Source of the DNA: Pseudomonas lactucae | GTDB lineage: Bacteria; Pseudomonadota; Gammaproteobacteria; Pseudomonadales; Pseudomonadaceae | Direction: 5' to 3' | NCBI RefSeq assembly: GCF_016937615.1 | Contig: NZ_JAFHKI010000088.1 | Coordinates: 1 to 64,000 of the forward strand | Length of the DNA stretch: 64,000 bases | Shown here: positions 61,779 to 64,000 of the stretch, in pieces | How the letters are laid out: each line of letters opens with the position of its first letter | Numbering within the stretch: position 1 is the first letter of the stretch | The notes under the pieces: model-generated | Seen by the model: only the letters and a program-made list of their open reading frames with translations | What the model was told of the DNA's origin: nothing | Database searches by the model: none | Program-made: the position numbers and the translations under genes

Positions 61779-64000
61779 GTGTTAACTCTCCCGTTAAGCC
61801 TCATTCACCCTTTCTCCCAGACTCTTCTCGATTCGGCGCCGTCTTCTCACGGCCAGAAAGGCGCGCATGTGCAACAGACAAGCGCTAATGGCACCACTTC
61901 CAGCGGTTCCCAAGCCTCCTTCCGTCGATCTGCCAGCGATGTATTTTTCAACGATCACCGTCGAATCGACGTCATGATCCAGCAGCTTCGCGACAGACAG
62001 CCCAGTTTCGAAAAGTTCTTGCAGCAGTATGCGTTGACACCGGGCACTACGCCCGATCTGGAGCAAATCGCCAACGAGTTCAACAAGGTGGTCCAGCAAT
62101 ACTGGACGACCAAACAACCTACAGAGTATGAACCGGCTCCTCGGCACACCCCACTGCAACAATTGCAGAGCGAACACCGGAAGATGCTTTCCACCCAGGC
62201 AAACCTTCGCGTGGCCGACGGTACGTTGAGTGCCGAGAGTAAAGCGCTCATCGATAAGGCACTGCGCTATCCAACTCTGGCTGACCGTGAAGCGGCGTTC
62301 CCGGCCGGTGCCCGGCCGGGGGTTTACCCCCTCACGATCGATGACGGCACGCCCAATGGTGCGTCGCTGGCCGGGGCCTTCATGATCACCGCTAGGGACG
62401 GCTCCTCGGCCCAAGCGCCTCATTGGCCGGACGGCAGCAGACGTATCGCGGCCAATGACCTCAATGGTCCGGTGGTGCTCTACACGCCGGGAGAGGGTTT
62501 CGAAGAGTTCCAGACCCCGGCGCAAGCCCGCGCAGCCCTGGCGCAACGTTTGGACGATGACGAGCCGCGCGCGCAACAGTTGGAGCAGAGTTTGCCGTGG
62601 GAGGCCCGGCAACGGCGCCAGACGCTGCAGGGGGACGACCTGGCTTTCAGTTTCTCGCCAGGCACCGGCGATGTGCAGGCCGAAGCGATGACGCAGTTGC
62701 TGGCGAGTCAGGCCGCCGAGGTGAAGGCGAGGCTGGCACGCTTGTTCGGCGCCGACAAGCCGCTGACGAGTATCGAGCAGCTCAACGCACCTGAGGTGGC
62801 CGAAGCCCTGAACCAGGCGAGCGATTGGTCGGAGCCGTTCACGGGTTATCACGCAATGCTGGCGCGCCTGGAAAAGCTCAATGAACAACAGCAGCCCCAT
62901 TGGCTGAAGAACCTTAGTGCAGACAGTCTGAGTGCGTTTGAAAGCCTGGACCAGGCCGAGCAGCAAAGCCTCGACACGCTTGTACCGCTGTTGGAGGAGA
63001 TCCCCTCGCTGCACGAATACGCCCAACAAAAGTTGAGCGCGGTACTCAAGGAAAGATACCCCACGCTGGATATCGATCCCTCCTTGACCAAGGTGCTGGT
63101 GTCCACCTCCAGTATTGTTCATACGGGCAGGCCAACCCCTCAGCAGCAGCGCACTATCAAGACCGATCCCGATGTTTCATTGGTTGAATTGGCCCTGAGG
63201 AACCCGACGGAATGGCCTGAGGCCAAAAGCTCCATGTACAGCGAAGTCAGGATGACAGCCCGGTTGTTCGACAGCGCGGGCAAGCCCGTGATGGGGGCAG
63301 ATGGCAAGCCTTTTTATCTCCATACCGATGAGCTTAAAGCACTGTGCCGTCTGGACGTGGGCGGCAACTATCTCAGACTGCTCGATGAGCGCATGGATCC
63401 GGAAGCGGTGACGGGGGGCGCGGGAGAACTGCGTTCGGCATGGAAGGCCAACCTGGCCGATAGCATGAATACCCAGGCCTACCTCGCACAGTTCGACCCC
63501 GATGCGTTCCTGCCGGGTTCCAATGGCATCAGCTGGCTGATGGCGGTACTTGATCATCCGGACCCTGCCACCCGCCCCCAGGTAGATGGCAGGACTGTTA
63601 CAACCCATACGGTGAGTTCTCTTGGCCAGCGGCTGCAGGGGGTCATGGCCATCGGCAATAATTATAATAAATCGCTGGTGCTGTTTACGCCCGATGCGCC
63701 CGATGGCAGAGCCTTTCGCGAAGTCATCGACCAAGCGGCGCTGGAAGAACTGTTGGCCAAGCCCGAGTGGGAAACGTATGTCAAGTCTCGCAAAGACCCG
63801 GTTGACCCCAATGGCCTGACTAAGGCAGTTGAGGATCTTAAAGGCCAGTCTCAGCGGCGCTTGGAGCGACTGATGAGTCACGAGGAGCGATCGAGCCACG
63901 CCTATCTCAAACCTATGCAAGGCAACTTCCAGGATGTCATGTACACACAGCTGGGGCGGTTGACGAGGGCCCTGGCCGACGCTCGTTCGGTTAGCAATTT
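61779..64000 (+). CDS. Large dermonecrotic-toxin-like (DUF6543-type) protein, N-terminal part
   Basis: An open frame of 740 codons runs off the right end without a stop. The N-terminal 200 residues (SASDVFFNDHRRIDVMIQQL, LTPGTTPDLEQIANEFNKVV, LQSEHRKMLSTQANLRVADG, then YPLTIDDGTP and GPVVLYTPGEGFEEFQTPA) match the layout of the giant Pseudomonas DUF6543 proteins, named for a dermonecrotic toxin domain. Many of these carry an effector domain such as an NEL ubiquitin ligase or a toxin region further on. GTG 61779 is used (AAAGG upstream); TTG 61773 or 61749 are alternatives. The C-terminal function lies outside the window. Confidence 0.7.
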   Translation, partial: MLTLPLSLIHPFSQTLLDSAPSSHGQKGAHVQQTSANGTTSSGSQASFRRSASDVFFNDHRRIDVMIQQLRDRQPSFEKFLQQYALTPGTTPDLEQIANEFNKVVQQYWTTKQPTEYEPAPRHTPLQQLQSEHRKMLSTQANLRVADGTLSAESKALIDKALRYPTLADREAAFPAGARPGVYPLTIDDGTPNGASLAGAFMITARDGSSAQAPHWPDGSRRIAANDLNGPVVLYTPGEGFEEFQTPAQARAALAQRLDDDEPRAQQLEQSLPWEARQRRQTLQGDDLAFSFSPGTGDVQAEAMTQLLASQAAEVKARLARLFGADKPLTSIEQLNAPEVAEALNQASDWSEPFTGYHAMLARLEKLNEQQQPHWLKNLSADSLSAFESLDQAEQQSLDTLVPLLEEIPSLHEYAQQKLSAVLKERYPTLDIDPSLTKVLVSTSSIVHTGRPTPQQQRTIKTDPDVSLVELALRNPTEWPEAKSSMYSEVRMTARLFDSAGKPVMGADGKPFYLHTDELKALCRLDVGGNYLRLLDERMDPEAVTGGAGELRSAWKANLADSMNTQAYLAQFDPDAFLPGSNGISWLMAVLDHPDPATRPQVDGRTVTTHTVSSLGQRLQGVMAIGNNYNKSLVLFTPDAPDGRAFREVIDQAALEELLAKPEWETYVKSRKDPVDPNGLTKAVEDLKGQSQRRLERLMSHEERSSHAYLKPMQGNFQDVMYTQLGRLTRALADARSVSN

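Overview
The window is about 64 kb of high-GC chromosome from a Pseudomonas of the fluorescens lineage. The evidence is the complete Pseudomonas-type division and cell-wall (dcw) cluster from mraZ to lpxC, the lpoA-yraN-gmhA-BON gene order beside it, CheV, a Pseudomonas-type rnpB, and REP/REPIN palindromes of the GTGGGAGGGGGCTTGC type. I found no tRNA, rRNA, CRISPR array, insertion sequence or prophage.

Layout. 1-5.4 kb: housekeeping and accessory genes (SRAP protein, M48 lipoprotein protease, a UPF0016 Mn2+ exporter behind a yybP-ykoY riboswitch, rsmC, a 2-hydroxyacid dehydrogenase, a LysE exporter). 5.6-13.8 kb: acyl-CoA ligase, DUF1302 and DUF1329 envelope proteins and a MalT-like LuxR activator, probably one lipid or ester uptake/activation module. 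14-20.2 kb: MBL hydrolase, OmpA-type lipoprotein, then lpoA-yraN-gmhA-dolP-like on the minus strand, divergent from rsmI. 20.3 kb: rnpB. 20.9-38.9 kb: mraZ-rsmH-ftsL-ftsI-murE-murF-mraY-murD-ftsW-murG-murC-ddlB-ftsQ-ftsA-ftsZ-lpxC, mostly with overlapping start and stop codons, starting at a sigma70 promoter with a three-repeat MraZ box and closed by a terminator after lpxC. 39-46.9 kb, minus strand: a diguanylate cyclase, then an RND efflux operon (membrane fusion protein, pump, response regulator, sensor kinase). 47-52.7 kb: small genes, CheV, a GhrB-like reductase and a LysR regulator. The LysR gene diverges from an AaeB-type efflux operon (outer-membrane factor, FUSC, DUF1656, HlyD) at 52.9-57.7 kb. 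58-60 kb: a two-gene Septu-like defence module (PtuA ATPase plus HNH PtuB). 60-61.4 kb: an SDR and a membrane protein. 61.8 kb to the end: the start of a large dermonecrotic-toxin-like (DUF6543-type) protein that runs off the window.

The most pervasive oddity is that eight genes (SRAP, M48 protease, DUF1329, rsmH, murD, lpxC, RND pump, HlyD) are each broken by a net one-base frameshift; restoring one base gives an expected-length protein every time. Because murD and lpxC are essential in Gram-negative bacteria, I read these as sequencing or assembly indels, mostly in G/C runs, not as real pseudogenes. They are listed as CDS with the frameshift noted. The most interesting accessory content is the Septu-like pair, the truncated giant toxin with a possible small gene beside it, and the acyl-CoA ligase/DUF1302/DUF1329/LuxR module.
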